DNA of 64,000 bases. It comes from an uncultured euryarchaeote. Its GTDB lineage: Archaea; Thermoplasmatota; Poseidoniia; Poseidoniales; Poseidoniaceae. Where the stretch lies: contig CALBIL010000039.1 of NCBI GenBank assembly GCA_937892945.1, forward strand, positions 91,999 to 155,998, read 5' to 3'. The notes beneath the pieces were generated by a model. That model saw only the letters and a program-made list of their open reading frames with translations. It did no database searches and was not told the DNA's origin. Position numbers and translations under genes: made by a program. Positions within the stretch are counted from its first letter, which is position 1. Each line of letters starts with the position of its first letter. Positions 21,823 to 32,593 of this stretch are shown one piece after another.

Positions 21823-22200
21823 TTGAAGGCTACAGCGCAGACGAGAAGTTTGAGAACCATGCTGCAACGAGTACTTGCCGGATTATGCCGCCTTGAAGGT
21901 GTCAATCAAGCAATGCTTATCGACGACTCTGGCCAATTATTGGCAAGTGTCGGTGAAGAAGGAGTCATGCCACCGTTTGAAGATGCAGTGGAAATGATTC
22001 ATGTTGCTCAAGAAACCGGCGATGCCCTAGGCCTCGGTCAAGTCTACGAAGTGTGGTGCGAAAGCAAGAAACGAATGATAATCGATGTGGCAGCGCCAAA
22101 TCGAATTGTCGTATTGAGTGGCGATGGAGGGCGATTAGCCCGATGGCGTCATGCTCTTGACCGCGACCGTCGAATTCTTGCGACAACCCCCAGAATGTGA
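21823..22200 (+). CDS. Roadblock/LC7-like small protein
   Basis: LQRVLAGLCRLEGVNQAMLIDDSGQLLASVG... pattern; TTG start at 21823 or ATG at 21859; overlaps the next ORF by 4 bp. Confidence 0.6.
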   Translation: MKATAQTRSLRTMLQRVLAGLCRLEGVNQAMLIDDSGQLLASVGEEGVMPPFEDAVEMIHVAQETGDALGLGQVYEVWCESKKRMIIDVAAPNRIVVLSGDGGRLARWRHALDRDRRILATTPRM

Positions 22201-25200
22201 GTGATCCCATGTTTAACCTACCAGACGGAAACCCAATCGAAGAAAAAATAAAGCTCGGCGACGGTATAATTCAGCCGTTTGACAATGGCGTGATTAGCAC
22301 GTGGATTGGCCGACGAAAAACACCTGCTGGCCATCGCCTTGTTCGTGCTGGTCGAATCATCGGTTGGCTTTCCGAATCGGAAAAAGGTAAGGTTTTACTG
22401 GGCGGAAAAGAGGCCAGGCAAAGACTTGAAGAAATCGAATCTCAAGATTCGTTTAAATTTACTGCAGGTTCCTATTCACTTACTGGACTTGGAAGTGTTG
22501 CTGAAGTCGTTCCTGAGGCTTTTGAATTCGCAGCAGACCGCCAAGGGTTATTGCCTCGTGGTGACGCTCTTCAACGCTTGATGAGCCGCGACCTTTCTGC
22601 AGTATTACGTGTACTCATTGAACAAGACACAGTTCGCGGCGGTATCGTCGTGGACCAGGGGATGTTGATTGATTCGGTTGGAGAGTTACCGGCCGACCCA
22701 GAGAGTCTTTCTGCTCAAATCCATTCAACCCTTTCCGATATGCGGATGGAAGGTTTGAATGGTGGTCTCGGACTTAATGGTTCAAGTCATTGGACTCTTC
22801 ATACGAATGACGGGGCTCTTCTTCTCGCAGAATCGGGTGATATCTCGATTGGAGTATGGACTGAATCCAATACCAATCACGCACGACTTATCTCATCTGC
22901 ATCTGGTCTTCTTGATGGAGAAATAGGTGCAGTTGGTGTTCGAGGCGCCCCTCTTGCAGAAGGCTTTGTGTTGAGAGAAGGACGAGGTGGCCCCGATGCA
23001 ATTCTTTCGATGCTTACAGCTGCTGTAAAAGAAGAAGTTACTGGGTATTTACAAGCGGGTCAATCAGCGCAGGCAGTATCCGTTCTCTTGTCAAGAGGTA
23101 TTCCAGTTGGAATCTCTGCACCTGAAGGAGATTCTTTAGAAGATGCAATGCTTAAATTCACTGATTCGAAATGGATCTTGAAACTTCACCGTCTACCCGT
23201 GGGAAGTATTGTTTCTCGCGACTCAGGGACCATTGACACATTCAGCCTCGATATGTTCCATGAATTATTGGTCGTGCTTCGAACCCGCTCCGAAAGCAGA
23301 AGGGCGAACCTCAAACTGAAACTAAATGATTTGTTTGGTTTTGAAATCGGCATGGATGTGCTCCGAACCAGTAGAGCTTCAGTTAAATTTGTTGAAACGA
23401 TTGAAGAAGTGAGTGATGGTCTTGGCGGGGAGGCTGCACAACCTATAGCCGTTGATTCAGGTCTTCGTAGACGGTTAGAAGCTGCCGACCATCGTATTGA
23501 TGAATTGGAGAAAGAGAAAGCAGTACTCTCTGGCCGCCTTGACGAATCTCATTCTGCAAAGAATGCAGCACAAATCCTTGCGAGAGAGGCGAGTGAGTCT
23601 CGAATGGAATCCATCACGAAAATCGAAAAGAACAATTCATCTCTCGATAAGATGCAACTGGACCTCTCGGAATCACGTGCAACGAGCGAACAAGCAGAAA
23701 ACCGTGCTGAACGACTCGTAAAGCGAGTCAATGAACTCGAGCACCAAGTAAGCGTTCGAGCTTCGGAACTTGCCAAAGCACTCGGAGATGCAACCTCGAG
23801 TGAAGCTTTACGTTCCGCCATCGAAGAATTGGCCTTGAAAGAATCACAGTTAAATGCAGACTTAGCGGCAGGAAGTGATCGATTATCGACCATACGCCAA
23901 CAAGCAGATGACGATGAACGTCGTTTGCGTGTTCTCCAAGAACAGGTTGAAGCAACCCGTGAACGGCATACTCGAGCTCAAGCCGAATCAATGCTGATGG
24001 AAGAAAAAATCCATTCCCATACATCCGAATTAGAATCAATTGATGCTGAAGCAAAGGCCTCGCGCCGACGTTCAGAAGAAGACCGTACCCGACTTGCTAC
24101 TGATGAGGCACGTCAGGCACAAGTTCAGGCTGAACTTCGTGAATTAATGACTGAACGACGACAAACGTTGCGTGAACTCGGTGATTTGGGCGCACGACGT
24201 GGTCATGCCGAGGCAGAATTAGTTTCACTTGTTGAACGGGCTGAAGCCCTTTCACAAGCTCATGAAGAAGCATTATCGGATATTCAAGAAGCGGAACGTC
24301 TGCGTGCTCGTTTAGCTGAAGAACCTCTGGCTCAAGCCTTGCTTGATGATGCCTCGACCTTTGAGGGCCTCGGCCCAGTCCTTGAACGACTCGAAAATGC
24401 ACGAGTACTTGGTTACTCAGTCACTCTTCTCGACCGTGCCGTTGAACGTGGATTGCAAGTGATTCAAACTACAGTAGACCATGTGGCTGCAACCCCTCGG
24501 CATCTTCTTTCAAGTGAAGTCATGACTTTACTCGAGCGTCAAGTTCCTCAAACTGCAGGTGCAGTTCGTGGTCTTGCTCGATGGTCTGTTCAACAAAGGC
24601 TTGAGCATCAACTTGGTGAAACAGTAGGCAATGTCGTTATTGATTTGGAGCATCTGTTGGAAGATTTCGATCGTTCAATTACAATGCTTCGGCGTCTTCG
24701 TAATGTCCTTGAACAACTTGTTCGACTGGGTGCACCTCCTGAAGAAGTCGAAGCATTGCTCAATAATTGTTCACGTCCAGAAGCACTCCCAAGTATCGCA
24801 CAAGCTACTCGAAAGTTGATTCAAGTTGCACTTGATGATATTTATCTTGAAGCTGACCAACGTGATGCTGGTGAGGCAATCGCCCTTGAAGAAACCGCCC
24901 GTGTTCTGGAAGAATTGATTACGCAACTCGATGCATCAGGCTTGGCAGATGGAGTCCCACGAGGAATGCTTTGGGAATTCCAAAGAGATGGATTGTTACC
25001 TTATGAGCGAAACTCCGTACCAGATGCTCAACGTACACCGGTTGAAGAAGAGATGCTCACCGATATGGAGTCGAGCCTTGCGGGACCAGTTCCAGTGTCA
25101 TTAGATGCAGTGAAGGAAGAATCAACAATTGATGATGCCGGATGGGAAAGTATGCCAGTTCCGGTTGATGAAGGAGTTGACAATGAAACCATGACTTCCT

Positions 25201-25385
25201 CTGACGACCTTACCTCGAACATGGCAACATCGTCGGTTGACCAAAGTGATGAACGTGCACATCTGGAAGCGGAATTAGCGCGTTTAGATGCATCTTGGAA
25301 TCATCGGCAAGAACCTGCAGTAGAACAAGCAGTTGATCCTGCTTTAGCAGCCCTTGAAGCCCGATTATCAGGCCTTGATTTCTGA
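22197..25385 (+). CDS. Large coiled-coil protein with N-terminal roadblock-like/DUF4388-like region
   Basis: 1062 aa: VRGGIVVDQGMLIDSVGELPADPESLSAQIHSTLSDM... then a long Glu/Arg/Ala heptad-rich coiled coil and acidic C-terminus. Confidence 0.75.
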   Translation: MSDPMFNLPDGNPIEEKIKLGDGIIQPFDNGVISTWIGRRKTPAGHRLVRAGRIIGWLSESEKGKVLLGGKEARQRLEEIESQDSFKFTAGSYSLTGLGSVAEVVPEAFEFAADRQGLLPRGDALQRLMSRDLSAVLRVLIEQDTVRGGIVVDQGMLIDSVGELPADPESLSAQIHSTLSDMRMEGLNGGLGLNGSSHWTLHTNDGALLLAESGDISIGVWTESNTNHARLISSASGLLDGEIGAVGVRGAPLAEGFVLREGRGGPDAILSMLTAAVKEEVTGYLQAGQSAQAVSVLLSRGIPVGISAPEGDSLEDAMLKFTDSKWILKLHRLPVGSIVSRDSGTIDTFSLDMFHELLVVLRTRSESRRANLKLKLNDLFGFEIGMDVLRTSRASVKFVETIEEVSDGLGGEAAQPIAVDSGLRRRLEAADHRIDELEKEKAVLSGRLDESHSAKNAAQILAREASESRMESITKIEKNNSSLDKMQLDLSESRATSEQAENRAERLVKRVNELEHQVSVRASELAKALGDATSSEALRSAIEELALKESQLNADLAAGSDRLSTIRQQADDDERRLRVLQEQVEATRERHTRAQAESMLMEEKIHSHTSELESIDAEAKASRRRSEEDRTRLATDEARQAQVQAELRELMTERRQTLRELGDLGARRGHAEAELVSLVERAEALSQAHEEALSDIQEAERLRARLAEEPLAQALLDDASTFEGLGPVLERLENARVLGYSVTLLDRAVERGLQVIQTTVDHVAATPRHLLSSEVMTLLERQVPQTAGAVRGLARWSVQQRLEHQLGETVGNVVIDLEHLLEDFDRSITMLRRLRNVLEQLVRLGAPPEEVEALLNNCSRPEALPSIAQATRKLIQVALDDIYLEADQRDAGEAIALEETARVLEELITQLDASGLADGVPRGMLWEFQRDGLLPYERNSVPDAQRTPVEEEMLTDMESSLAGPVPVSLDAVKEESTIDDAGWESMPVPVDEGVDNETMTSSDDLTSNMATSSVDQSDERAHLEAELARLDASWNHRQEPAVEQAVDPALAALEARLSGLDF

Positions 25386-25394
25386 GGTGGACCC

Positions 25395-25640
25395 ATGTCA
25401 TCTGAAACAAATACTCTTCTTTTACGAGAAGAAACGCCTGGAAAGCGATATCCACTTTTTGTAGAACGCCTTCTTTTGGTTTTGGTTGTGATTGGTTCAA
25501 TCGTTCTTCACTCAAAAGTTCTCGAAACGATTGATGGAGTATTCGGTACATTCGTTGCCTGGTGTGGATTGCCAATGTTTCTGCTACTCTGTGCAGAATT
25601 ATTCGGACGCATGGTCCAAATCCTCCAGTCGGATTCGTAA
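25395..25640 (+). CDS. Small membrane protein with two predicted hydrophobic helices
   Basis: 81 aa ORF following the coiled-coil gene after about 10 bp. Confidence 0.65.
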   Translation: MSSETNTLLLREETPGKRYPLFVERLLLVLVVIGSIVLHSKVLETIDGVFGTFVAWCGLPMFLLLCAELFGRMVQILQSDS

Positions 25641-26855
25641 CTAAATCTCAACGATTTCTTTACTTGGTGAACCGCCATCTTGTGCCCTTCGAGCATAAAT
25701 CAATCCCCATATCCGTTCCCATGGGACGAAGAATCTCAGTAATGCCATGATGCTCAAGAACATCGCTGCAGAAATAACCAATCCGTACGTGAGTGATAAT
25801 TCAATGGATTCAGAAATTTGACCTGCCCATTGACTGCCCGTTGAATCTTTGACAATGTCTAAAAGAACACTATGGAACCCGAGGGCCACCATTGTTGCAA
25901 TTCCAGTTAATCCAAGGAAACCAAAAGTGTGTTTGAGGTGAGTATTGAGAACATTATCCATCTGTCGAACATATTCAGGGTCTCGCTTACATGATTCTGG
26001 AAGACGATATGCATATTCCAAATAACGGATTACACCGTATGATGACTCTTGGAACACCATGATGAGAATTGCAATCATGATGAGAGCGAATTGCTCTTTC
26101 GTCACCAACATCAAACCAAGTATGCCAACAGTAGGTTCACTAAATTGTGCTCCAATGACACTGACTGAATCACCATAGTCTCCGAGTTGACCATTGATTA
26201 GTGGGAATGCAAGTATGGCGTGGATGCCAAGGAACAAAAGTGTGAACCCAATAGCCCAAGCAATTGAACGGCGAGAAAGGCCCCATATTCCTCGAACACC
26301 CATGATGACAGGTAAAAGGTAAAGGAAGAGAATCATCAACGACAAAATCATCAGCAGAGGCCATTCTAAAGTGCTAAGTTCACTTGAGTTCGGTAAACGC
26401 AAATCGAAACTAAACAACATCCCAGTGATCCACGAAAGCAAAAGTTGACCGACTAATGCGACAATTAACGTGATGATGAAACCTAACTTCACGCGTTGTT
26501 GAACTACGGGTGTTTGGAAAGCAAGCAGAGCCATTCCTCCACCAAGAATTGATCCAAGAACCAAAGGAACGAAGAAACGAGCTAAACCAGTTCGTCCTTC
26601 ACCAGTGAGCCAATCTCCGATTGGTAATTGATCTCCGATGAGTACTTCAATTGTATCGAAAAGCATTGTGTGGTCAATTGACCCGACAACATACGTGGAT
26701 ACAACTTCAAGGTACATTCCAATCAATGCTACAGTTGCAATAACCTGTAAAGTAATAATTTGCCATTGCTTTCGAAGCATCTTCAGATGCAATGTACGAG
26801 GGTGAATCGCCCCAGTAAGTGTCACATCACCTTGCAGTCCCACATCTTCAGCCAT
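25641..26855 (-). CDS. Multi-pass membrane protein
   Basis: 404 aa, many TM helices; 1 bp downstream of the DUF58 gene. Confidence 0.75.
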   Translation of the reverse strand: MAEDVGLQGDVTLTGAIHPRTLHLKMLRKQWQIITLQVIATVALIGMYLEVVSTYVVGSIDHTMLFDTIEVLIGDQLPIGDWLTGEGRTGLARFFVPLVLGSILGGGMALLAFQTPVVQQRVKLGFIITLIVALVGQLLLSWITGMLFSFDLRLPNSSELSTLEWPLLMILSLMILFLYLLPVIMGVRGIWGLSRRSIAWAIGFTLLFLGIHAILAFPLINGQLGDYGDSVSVIGAQFSEPTVGILGLMLVTKEQFALIMIAILIMVFQESSYGVIRYLEYAYRLPESCKRDPEYVRQMDNVLNTHLKHTFGFLGLTGIATMVALGFHSVLLDIVKDSTGSQWAGQISESIELSLTYGLVISAAMFLSIMALLRFFVPWERIWGLIYARRAQDGGSPSKEIVEI

Positions 26856-26856
26856 T

Positions 26857-28110
26857 TCAGTACCCCCTCACTTGCATCAATGCTTGTGACAAATCCATGT
26901 CCGGCATCCAATCAATGACCATTGCACCAGAGCCAGCTAATGTTGTCAATCGGTTTTGGCGTTCAAGTTTGAGAACTTCATAGGACATACGAGGTATACG
27001 ACTTACTAAACGTTCAAAATCAATACTTGAAGGCGAGAGAACAGTTACTTCGTGACCACGCCCAACAAGATCTCGTACGGCTGCAGGCACCGTTCCATCT
27101 CCTTCACAAGAAGAGATGATGAACACTGGACTTCCTCTACTAAAACGACCGCTGAGGGAATTCGTTACAGCTTGTAATGGCATCTTTCCTTTTGGAGATA
27201 CGCCAGCAAGTGCACTGAGGATTTTGAAATATTGTTTGTCACCAGTATCTGGCGGGAGGTACGAAAGACTGTCATCAAATATGGCTAAAGCCACCGAATC
27301 ACGCCGTTTGAGGAAGAAAGCTGCAAGACTCGCTGCTGAGACGGTTCCCATTTCAAGTGGATTTTTGAGTACCGTTCCAATACGTGCAATGTCTCGACTG
27401 TCCAAGAGGATATACAAGTCCGTTACCGCATCACGACATTTTTCGTTCACCATCAACTCACCAGTTCGAGCATATGCTTTCCAATTGATGTTCTTGAATG
27501 GGTCGCCTGGGACATATTCTCGGAGCGAGTAAAACTCTGAACCTTGACCAGGTGTTCTCAAAGTTGTAGCACCAGTATACATTTTCGGAGTTCGAGACCG
27601 AAGGAATGCTTCCTCAACTTCTTTGATTTGTGGGAAGATAACGATATCACTATGGTGGTCGACATACATTTCATCGACGCCAAGATTGAATGTATTTCGT
27701 GAGCGAAGTGAAACTGGCCCAATGGAATAATGTCCTCTCAAAGGGCAGCGCAGGACATATCGAATCCGCGCACTTTCCCCCGGGCGTAGATTCAAACGCA
27801 TTTGATTGAGCCCACTCCGTAGTTTCATTTCGTGAGGGATATTGTCGTAGACTTCCAAGAGTTGGGTATTTCGATTTGAACGGTTCGTGACCAAGAGTTC
27901 AACATACAAATCATCACCCTTGTAGAGATTATCTGCTGAAAGAGTTCTCTGAACTTCAACATCACCATGGCCAGAGATCCAAGAATTGACGACGATAAAT
28001 GCAATGAACGCAATTCCAAGAATCATCATTTGCAGATTTGCAATCATCATGCCGATAAGAATCAGCGCGATACCACCTGTGAATGTGAATGAAGCCTTAC
28101 GTGTCCACAT
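26857..28110 (-). CDS. DUF58 domain protein
   Basis: Two N-terminal TM helices; PGQGSEFYSLREYVPGDPFKNINWKAYARTGELMVNE signature. Confidence 0.92.
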   Translation of the reverse strand: MWTRKASFTFTGGIALILIGMMIANLQMMILGIAFIAFIVVNSWISGHGDVEVQRTLSADNLYKGDDLYVELLVTNRSNRNTQLLEVYDNIPHEMKLRSGLNQMRLNLRPGESARIRYVLRCPLRGHYSIGPVSLRSRNTFNLGVDEMYVDHHSDIVIFPQIKEVEEAFLRSRTPKMYTGATTLRTPGQGSEFYSLREYVPGDPFKNINWKAYARTGELMVNEKCRDAVTDLYILLDSRDIARIGTVLKNPLEMGTVSAASLAAFFLKRRDSVALAIFDDSLSYLPPDTGDKQYFKILSALAGVSPKGKMPLQAVTNSLSGRFSRGSPVFIISSCEGDGTVPAAVRDLVGRGHEVTVLSPSSIDFERLVSRIPRMSYEVLKLERQNRLTTLAGSGAMVIDWMPDMDLSQALMQVRGY

Positions 28111-28119
28111 AGTCTCACC

Positions 28120-29754
28120 TCAGGTGCGTCCCCACGCTTTGATTCGTTTGACGACTGCCACCGTCTGCTCGAGTGAATATTTGGTTGGTTCAATTGCGAA
28201 CTTTGCCAACACCGGGTCGTTGATGAGAGATACTAACTCTCGAGCAGGCATTGCATGGAATTCTTCACGGCTCAAACCATTTTGGTTTCGAACTTTAGAG
28301 AGGAATACTTGTCGGATTTTATCGGTTTTAGCGTAGTATGTGTACCGGTTCGCATCTCCAAAGCCATAGTAAATGATACTAAACACGTGACGCCATGGTT
28401 CCGGGTCTCGCTTCTTGATGAGAACTGCTTCAAAGGCAATAAAGAGTACGAGGAAGAGCAACATCATGGCTAATCCTTCGCCAGTGAAATAGACCAAAAG
28501 AAAGTAAACAGTATTGTAAGAATCTGCTAATAAGGCATTTTGGGGGTGACGAGATTCATCAAAAATTACCATGGCATTTTCTGCGGGTTGTCCTTCTTCA
28601 CCGATATTCGTTGACATTAGGGCTTCAGCAATGAAATCCATTGCCCATTTCCGATTATCATTTGCAGGTATACATTTCTCATTGCTTGTGACGCAATCAT
28701 TCGTCCCATACAAAGGGTCGTTTGGGTCGTTGAAACCTTCATAGTCGTAAATGGCATTAATCAGAGCAGAACCATCAGCCATGAACACAATACGGCCACC
28801 TTCATCGGGGTCGCAAGATTTTTGTGCACATGCTTCGATGCTCAAATTAAATTGGCCCCACAAATCGGGAGTTTCAGAAGTTTGTTCATTTCCTACCCAG
28901 ATCTCTCCATCTCCATTGACATCGACGGTTGCTTCATTACTGGTCACAGCTCGAATAGAAACTTCAGAAAGAGCACCGCTTACACCAGGGATGAGTTCCA
29001 AGGCAGTGATATTGTTCAGCAGTAACTGGTATGTTGCGTTATACTGGATTTCACCATTCACCCAGTGCTGGGAGCACAAACCAGCATCTTCGAGAGGCAT
29101 GGCTCTTCCGTTCAATGCTCTACAAGGGTGAGCGCCTTCGCCATTTATTCCACTCCAACGGTCATGGACAGAGAGGGTTGCAGGGTCGACACTACTCCCG
29201 TTCATTCCACAAGGTGTCGCTTGCATACACATCCAAATATAGTTGTAATCGAGTTCTTCGACATAGGTTGTATCGTAAAGTTGGTAACCAGTGTAACGCA
29301 CACCATAGGCTTGAGCGATACTTCCAGCAAATCCATAATCATCAAGAACCAGAGCAGTACCTCCTGCATCAACAAACTCGACGATTGCATCAATTTCCGA
29401 AGGAGAGTAACCGTCTTCTGCTGCAATGGTGATGAACCCATCACTGTCAAATTGAGGGAGTGAAAGTGTATCGCGTTCTACGCCAGCAAGAATGTAAGTT
29501 GTATTACGAGGGTCTTCTATATCTGCTAGCAAGAGTGGGCTGCTCACCAATGAACTTGTTTTGATGCCCATGTCTTTGATGTCTTGTCGAAATGCTGACA
29601 TGTCATTCCAATCATCATCGTAAGCCGACAATTGGTTAGTATTGGACAGATTCACAAAGTTAAGCAAAATACTCGTTAGCAAAAGAAACATTACGATCCA
29701 GAACGCGGCTTGTAGGCCGATTCTTCGGTAATTGAGGTTTGCGTTGTCGAGCAT
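28120..29754 (-). CDS. DUF4350-like membrane-anchored protein
   Basis: N-terminal TM; AAEDGYSPSEIDAIVEFVDAGGTALVLDDYG; C-terminal TM; adjacent to the DUF58 gene. Confidence 0.75.
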   Translation of the reverse strand: MLDNANLNYRRIGLQAAFWIVMFLLLTSILLNFVNLSNTNQLSAYDDDWNDMSAFRQDIKDMGIKTSSLVSSPLLLADIEDPRNTTYILAGVERDTLSLPQFDSDGFITIAAEDGYSPSEIDAIVEFVDAGGTALVLDDYGFAGSIAQAYGVRYTGYQLYDTTYVEELDYNYIWMCMQATPCGMNGSSVDPATLSVHDRWSGINGEGAHPCRALNGRAMPLEDAGLCSQHWVNGEIQYNATYQLLLNNITALELIPGVSGALSEVSIRAVTSNEATVDVNGDGEIWVGNEQTSETPDLWGQFNLSIEACAQKSCDPDEGGRIVFMADGSALINAIYDYEGFNDPNDPLYGTNDCVTSNEKCIPANDNRKWAMDFIAEALMSTNIGEEGQPAENAMVIFDESRHPQNALLADSYNTVYFLLVYFTGEGLAMMLLFLVLFIAFEAVLIKKRDPEPWRHVFSIIYYGFGDANRYTYYAKTDKIRQVFLSKVRNQNGLSREEFHAMPARELVSLINDPVLAKFAIEPTKYSLEQTVAVVKRIKAWGRT

Positions 29755-29879
29755 GAGGTCACCTTCTAGAGCACTGTTCCGACATACCCACGAGTTCCAT
29801 TGGGTTTAGAAGGTTGTTATTTGATGGAAGGGAGATGCTCATTCAATGTGCCAATAAATCCGCGTAAAACAGTGCCTTA

Positions 29880-30119
29880 TTAGCGTTTCAAATGAACTTT
29901 TGAAGCAATACGAGCAACCTCATCAACCGGGATTTCCATCATCCCGTCAACCATCTCCCAAGGAAGTGCAGACGGGTCAATATTTTCTTCGATCTTAACT
30001 CGAATTCCTGAGATTGAACCCGATTGTTTATCAAATATAATATCGCTAAGGATTCCGAGAAGTTGACTGTGTGAATCAATGACTTCACGGTCGATGATTT
30101 CACGTGCAAAGACAGCCAT
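29880..30119 (-). CDS. PRC-barrel domain protein
   Basis: MAVFAREIIDREVIDSHSQLLGILSDIIFDKQSGSISGIRVKI... internal start at 30119. Confidence 0.75.
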   Translation of the reverse strand: MAVFAREIIDREVIDSHSQLLGILSDIIFDKQSGSISGIRVKIEENIDPSALPWEMVDGMMEIPVDEVARIASKVHLKR

Positions 30120-30189
30120 ACAAATCACTCCCAGTAACAGGTCAACCACATCGATGCAGCACATCAATGCGTCGATTCAAGAAACCGCC

Positions 30190-32415
30190 TCACATTGACT
30201 CCATGCCATATCCAGTATCTCGGTCTCGTTTGATATTGGAGAGGCCAGATGTCAACAAAGTTTCCATCTTTTGATAGTAAGTGAGCATTTCTGCAGTTAC
30301 TGTCGGGCGAACACGCTTGACGGCTTCTTCGAAATGTGACTTGGTGACTTTCTTCTTGTTTGCTCGCATACAAATGAGTGCAGCTTCTCGGCATACTGCT
30401 TCAATATCAGCACCTGTGAATCCGTCGAGTCCGACCATAATATCCTTGAGTGAAAATTTCGATAATGGCATACCTTCACTGTGAATCTTGAAAATCGTTT
30501 CACGTGCTCCTGCATCTGGGGGAGGAACGTGAAGAACTCGTTCAAATCGACCGCTGCGCATGAGAGCAGGGTCCAACATTTCGGGGCGATTGGTCGCAGC
30601 GACAACGATGACGCCATCGAGCGATTCTACACCATCCATGCTAGCGAGCAATTGATTGACGACTCGGTTACCAACATCACTGCCTTCTGTTCCAGATGAA
30701 GAACGCCGACCGGCAATAGATTCGAATTCATCCAAGAAGATGATGGCAGGTGCTGATTGTTTTGCTTTCTTGAATATTTCACGAATGCCACGTTCCGATT
30801 CGCCAACCCATTTCGAAATCATCTCCGGGCCTTTTATACTAATGAAATTGGCCTGAGCTTCGTTAGCAATTGCTTTGGCAAGTAATGTCTTTCCAGTCCC
30901 CGGTGCTCCGAACAGAACAATTCCACGCGGAGGCTTTATGCCAAAGTGTTCAAACAACTCTGGTTTTGTAAGTGGCCATTCAACGGATTCCTTTAGACGA
31001 TCTTTGACTTCTTCTAATCCTCCAACTTCATCCCAAGTGACTTTAGGTATCTCAACATAAATCTCCCTCAATGCGGAAGGTTCGATGTCCTTAATCGCTT
31101 CACGGAAATCATCCATACGTACTTCCATCTTTTCGAGAACTTCCGGAGGTACAGTCTCTTCTTCCAAATCTATTTCAGGGAGATAACGGCGCAAAGCCTT
31201 CATTGCGGATTCACGTACCAGAGCAGCTAAATCAGCCCCTACAAATCCATAGGTGTTGTCGAGTACCCAATCAATTTCAAAGTCATCAGAAATTGGCATT
31301 TGACGAGTGTGCACATCCATGATTTCATTGCGTCCATCACGGTCAGGGACTCCAATTTCAATTTCACGGTCAAAGCGACCAGGTCGACGCAGTGCAGGAT
31401 CGAGAGCATCTCTGCGATTGGTTGCACCGATGACGACAACATTGTCTCGCCCTTCCATGCCGTCCATGAGTGTAAGCATTTGAGCGACAACTCTTCGTTC
31501 AACTTCTCCACTCACTTCCTCACGCTTAGGGCAAATAGAGTCAATTTCGTCAATAAATATGATTGCAGGGGCATTTTCTGCTGCTTCATCAAAAATTTCT
31601 CGAAGTTGTTTTTCGGATTCTCCATAGTATTTGGAGATGATTTCGGGACCGTTAATACTCTTGAAATGGGCATTGACTTCTGTAGCTACTGCTTTGGCAA
31701 TCATTGTTTTACCCGTTCCAGGTGGGCCGTGAAGAAGAACTCCCTTTGGCGGATCAATACCGAGTCGACGGAATAATTCTGGATGTTTGAGGGGGAGTTC
31801 AATCATCTCACGTACTTTTTGTAATTGTTGTCCGATTCCACCGATGTCTTCGTAGGTAATACCTTCAGTTTGACCGGCATCGACATCGTCCACAGCTTCG
31901 TCTTTGATGACGATATCCGTATCGTTCGTGACTTTTACAATTCCTTTTGGCGTGGTTTGAATCACGGCAAACGGTAAGGCCTCTGCAAACAAGGTCATAC
32001 CTGGGATGAAAATTCTATCTCCTTGAACAACTGGGCGCTTTGAAAGCCCCCGTCGAGCAAACCCTTCTATGCCAGGACCGAACTTGACTTTCTGTTTGTT
32101 GGCCATGACTGGGGAAAGGATGAGTTTGGTACATTCCTTTGCATCAACTTTGCTTACAGTCACACGGTCGCCAAGACTTACACCTGCATTTTTACGAATA
32201 ATACCGTCGACGCGAATGATTTCCATCTTGGCATCTTCAGGCCGGCTGCGCCAATAAATAGCAGCAGTCGAGCGCTTTTCACCCTTGATTTCAACAATAT
32301 CTCCGGGTTTCAATCCGAGATCATTTTCCCCTGAAATCCGGGCTCTACCATGACCTACATCAGACGGAATAGCTTTCGAGACACGCAACGACATTGTTTT
32401 TTGATCTTTCGCCAT
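30190..32415 (-). CDS. CDC48/VCP-type AAA+ ATPase with two AAA domains
   Basis: Two Walker A/B modules ([15 protein letters not shown]...[25 protein letters not shown]...[10 protein letters not shown]); N-terminal double-psi barrel-like region. Confidence 0.97.
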   Translation of the reverse strand: MAKDQKTMSLRVSKAIPSDVGHGRARISGENDLGLKPGDIVEIKGEKRSTAAIYWRSRPEDAKMEIIRVDGIIRKNAGVSLGDRVTVSKVDAKECTKLILSPVMANKQKVKFGPGIEGFARRGLSKRPVVQGDRIFIPGMTLFAEALPFAVIQTTPKGIVKVTNDTDIVIKDEAVDDVDAGQTEGITYEDIGGIGQQLQKVREMIELPLKHPELFRRLGIDPPKGVLLHGPPGTGKTMIAKAVATEVNAHFKSINGPEIISKYYGESEKQLREIFDEAAENAPAIIFIDEIDSICPKREEVSGEVERRVVAQMLTLMDGMEGRDNVVVIGATNRRDALDPALRRPGRFDREIEIGVPDRDGRNEIMDVHTRQMPISDDFEIDWVLDNTYGFVGADLAALVRESAMKALRRYLPEIDLEEETVPPEVLEKMEVRMDDFREAIKDIEPSALREIYVEIPKVTWDEVGGLEEVKDRLKESVEWPLTKPELFEHFGIKPPRGIVLFGAPGTGKTLLAKAIANEAQANFISIKGPEMISKWVGESERGIREIFKKAKQSAPAIIFLDEFESIAGRRSSSGTEGSDVGNRVVNQLLASMDGVESLDGVIVVAATNRPEMLDPALMRSGRFERVLHVPPPDAGARETIFKIHSEGMPLSKFSLKDIMVGLDGFTGADIEAVCREAALICMRANKKKVTKSHFEEAVKRVRPTVTAEMLTYYQKMETLLTSGLSNIKRDRDTGYGMESM

Positions 32416-32593
32416 ATTTTCACTTCCATTGTTGAACTGTCGAGCCTATTTAATGGTGGCCAGACCGCCTCTTCTCTGTTCGTTTCCGCCGGCCCCCTTT
32501 TAACCTTAAGATAAAAAACGATGGTAATTCTTGAGAATTTTTCCGTTTGAATCTTTCCATCAATTTCAAGAAGGGCGTTCCATTGGACCTGAT

